5,870 nucleotides of DNA, from NCBI GenBank assembly GCA_002398485.1, contig DGYV01000061.1, forward strand, positions 1,166 through 7,035. The letters run 5' to 3'. The position numbers and the translations under genes are program-made. The notes under the pieces are model-generated. The model saw only the letters and a program-made list of their open reading frames with translations. It was not told the DNA's origin and did no database searches. Below, piece after piece: positions 4,928-5,870 of the stretch. This stretch comes from Peptococcaceae bacterium UBA4997. Its GTDB lineage: Bacteria > Bacillota > Dehalobacteriia > UBA4068 > UBA4997. Position 1 is the first letter of the stretch. The number at the start of each line of letters is the position of its first letter.

Positions 4928-5870
4928 ATATATCCACCCCTCTGTAACGGGCTATAGCCGCAACATCCTTGTCGCCACGCCCTGAAATATTTATCACCAT
5001 AATTTTATCCTTACCTAAAGCAGGCGCAATTTTTTTGGCATGAGCCACAGCATGGGCACTTTCAATAGCTGGGATTATCCCTTCTATGCGTGATAAATAC
5101 TCAAATGCCTCTACTGCTTCATCATCGGTTACAGGTACATATTCGGCACGCCCTATATCGTGAAGATTTGCGTGTTCTGGGCCAATACCCGGGTAATCCA
5201 GCCCTGCGGAAATGGAATATACTGGTGCTATCTGCCCATATTCATCTTGGCAAAAATAGGATTTCATACCATGGAAAATACCCATACTGCCATTAGCTAT
5301 AGTAGCCGCGTTTTCAAGAGTATCCACGCCTTTGCCTGCGGCTTCACAGCCAATAAGCCTTACTTCTTTATCCTCTATAAAATCATAGAATAAGCCCATA
5401 GCATTACTGCCGCCACCCACACAAGCCAAAAGCACATCAGGCAGGCGGCCTTCTTTAGCAAGCATTTGTGCTTTTACTTCCTCGCCTATAATCTTTTGAA
5501 AATCCCTTACAATAGCAGGAAAAGGATGTGGCCCCATCACAGAACCCAAAACATAATGAGTGTCATGGATGCGGTTTGTCCATTCCTTCATCGTTTCATT
5601 TACGGCATCCTTCAAGGTTTGGGTACCGCTGGTAACAGCGTGTACCTTAGCACCCAAAAGCTCCATTCTGAAAACATTCAAAGCCTGACGCGCCGTATCC
5701 TCCTTACCCATAAAAACCTCACATTCCATACCTAAAAGAGCCGCTGCCGTAGCTGTAGCAACACCATGCTGACCTGCGCCTGTTTCAGCAATTACACGAA
5801 TTTTGCCCATTTTTTTAGCTAAAAGGACCTGCCCCAAAACATTGTTTATTTTATGGGAACCGGTATGGTT
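4920..5870 (-). CDS. trpB: Tryptophan synthase beta chain, 5' end outside the window
   Basis: 316 codons of TrpB, read in frame to the window edge. About 80 N-terminal residues of the usual 390-400 are missing because the window ends. TrpB condenses indole with L-serine to form L-tryptophan using pyridoxal phosphate. The visible part starts [14 protein letters not shown], and its Lys (codon 5850-5852) corresponds to E. coli Lys87, which forms the Schiff base with [16 protein letters not shown] with the catalytic Glu, the phosphate-binding [26 protein letters not shown] with the conserved Asp, [12 protein letters not shown], and the terminal NISGRGDKD with the cofactor-contacting Ser follow in order. 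All are intact, so the protein looks functional. It runs directly into trpA with an 8-base overlap. The rest of the operon, and any trp leader or attenuator, would lie beyond the right edge. Confidence 0.97.
   Translation of the reverse strand, partial: NHTGSHKINNVLGQVLLAKKMGKIRVIAETGAGQHGVATATAAALLGMECEVFMGKEDTARQALNVFRMELLGAKVHAVTSGTQTLKDAVNETMKEWTNRIHDTHYVLGSVMGPHPFPAIVRDFQKIIGEEVKAQMLAKEGRLPDVLLACVGGGSNAMGLFYDFIEDKEVRLIGCEAAGKGVDTLENAATIANGSMGIFHGMKSYFCQDEYGQIAPVYSISAGLDYPGIGPEHANLHDIGRAEYVPVTDDEAVEAFEYLSRIEGIIPAIESAHAVAHAKKIAPALGKDKIMVINISGRGDKDVAAIARYRGVDIYE

Overview
This is an AT-rich window, and the gene families suggest a Bacillota (Firmicutes) genome, probably a clostridial-type anaerobe. 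That is inferred from strong AGGAGG-type ribosome binding sites, frequent TTG and GTG starts, sigma-A-like promoters, and a PadR regulator coupled to a prefix-domain membrane protein. No species can be named from the sequence alone. All genes lie on the minus strand except one dehydrogenase gene.

Right to left on the minus strand, the window opens inside trpB (5' end cut off by the window edge). trpB overlaps a complete trpA by 8 bases, and a perfect 20-bp hairpin closes the trp operon. Next is a PadR-type repressor gene with its own promoter and three alternating half-sites that look like an operator. It overlaps the gene of a membrane protein with an N-terminal PadR-associated prefix domain. 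That second gene is interrupted by one in-frame TAA exactly between its cytoplasmic domain and its four membrane segments.

A plus-strand gene for an LDH2/MDH2-type oxidoreductase (1715-2833) faces this pair, and hairpins separate the converging units. Its promoter carries three TACAA motifs spaced exactly 10 bases apart. Divergent from it is a compact unit: an ArsC/Spx-like thioredoxin-fold protein, a hypoxanthine (deoxyinosine) DNA glycosylase, and a Bcp/PrxQ peroxiredoxin that has lost its N-terminus and carries a one-base frameshift near its peroxidatic cysteine. The left edge holds most of the 5' half of an initiator tRNA-fMet gene with a near-consensus promoter.

Most of the window is ordinary housekeeping content. 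I see no new defence, mobile or biosynthetic system. The points most worth checking are the two broken genes (one nonsense codon, one frameshift, both with readable homology on each side), the phased TACAA motif and the three-half-site PadR operator. The two lesions could be real decay or sequence errors.
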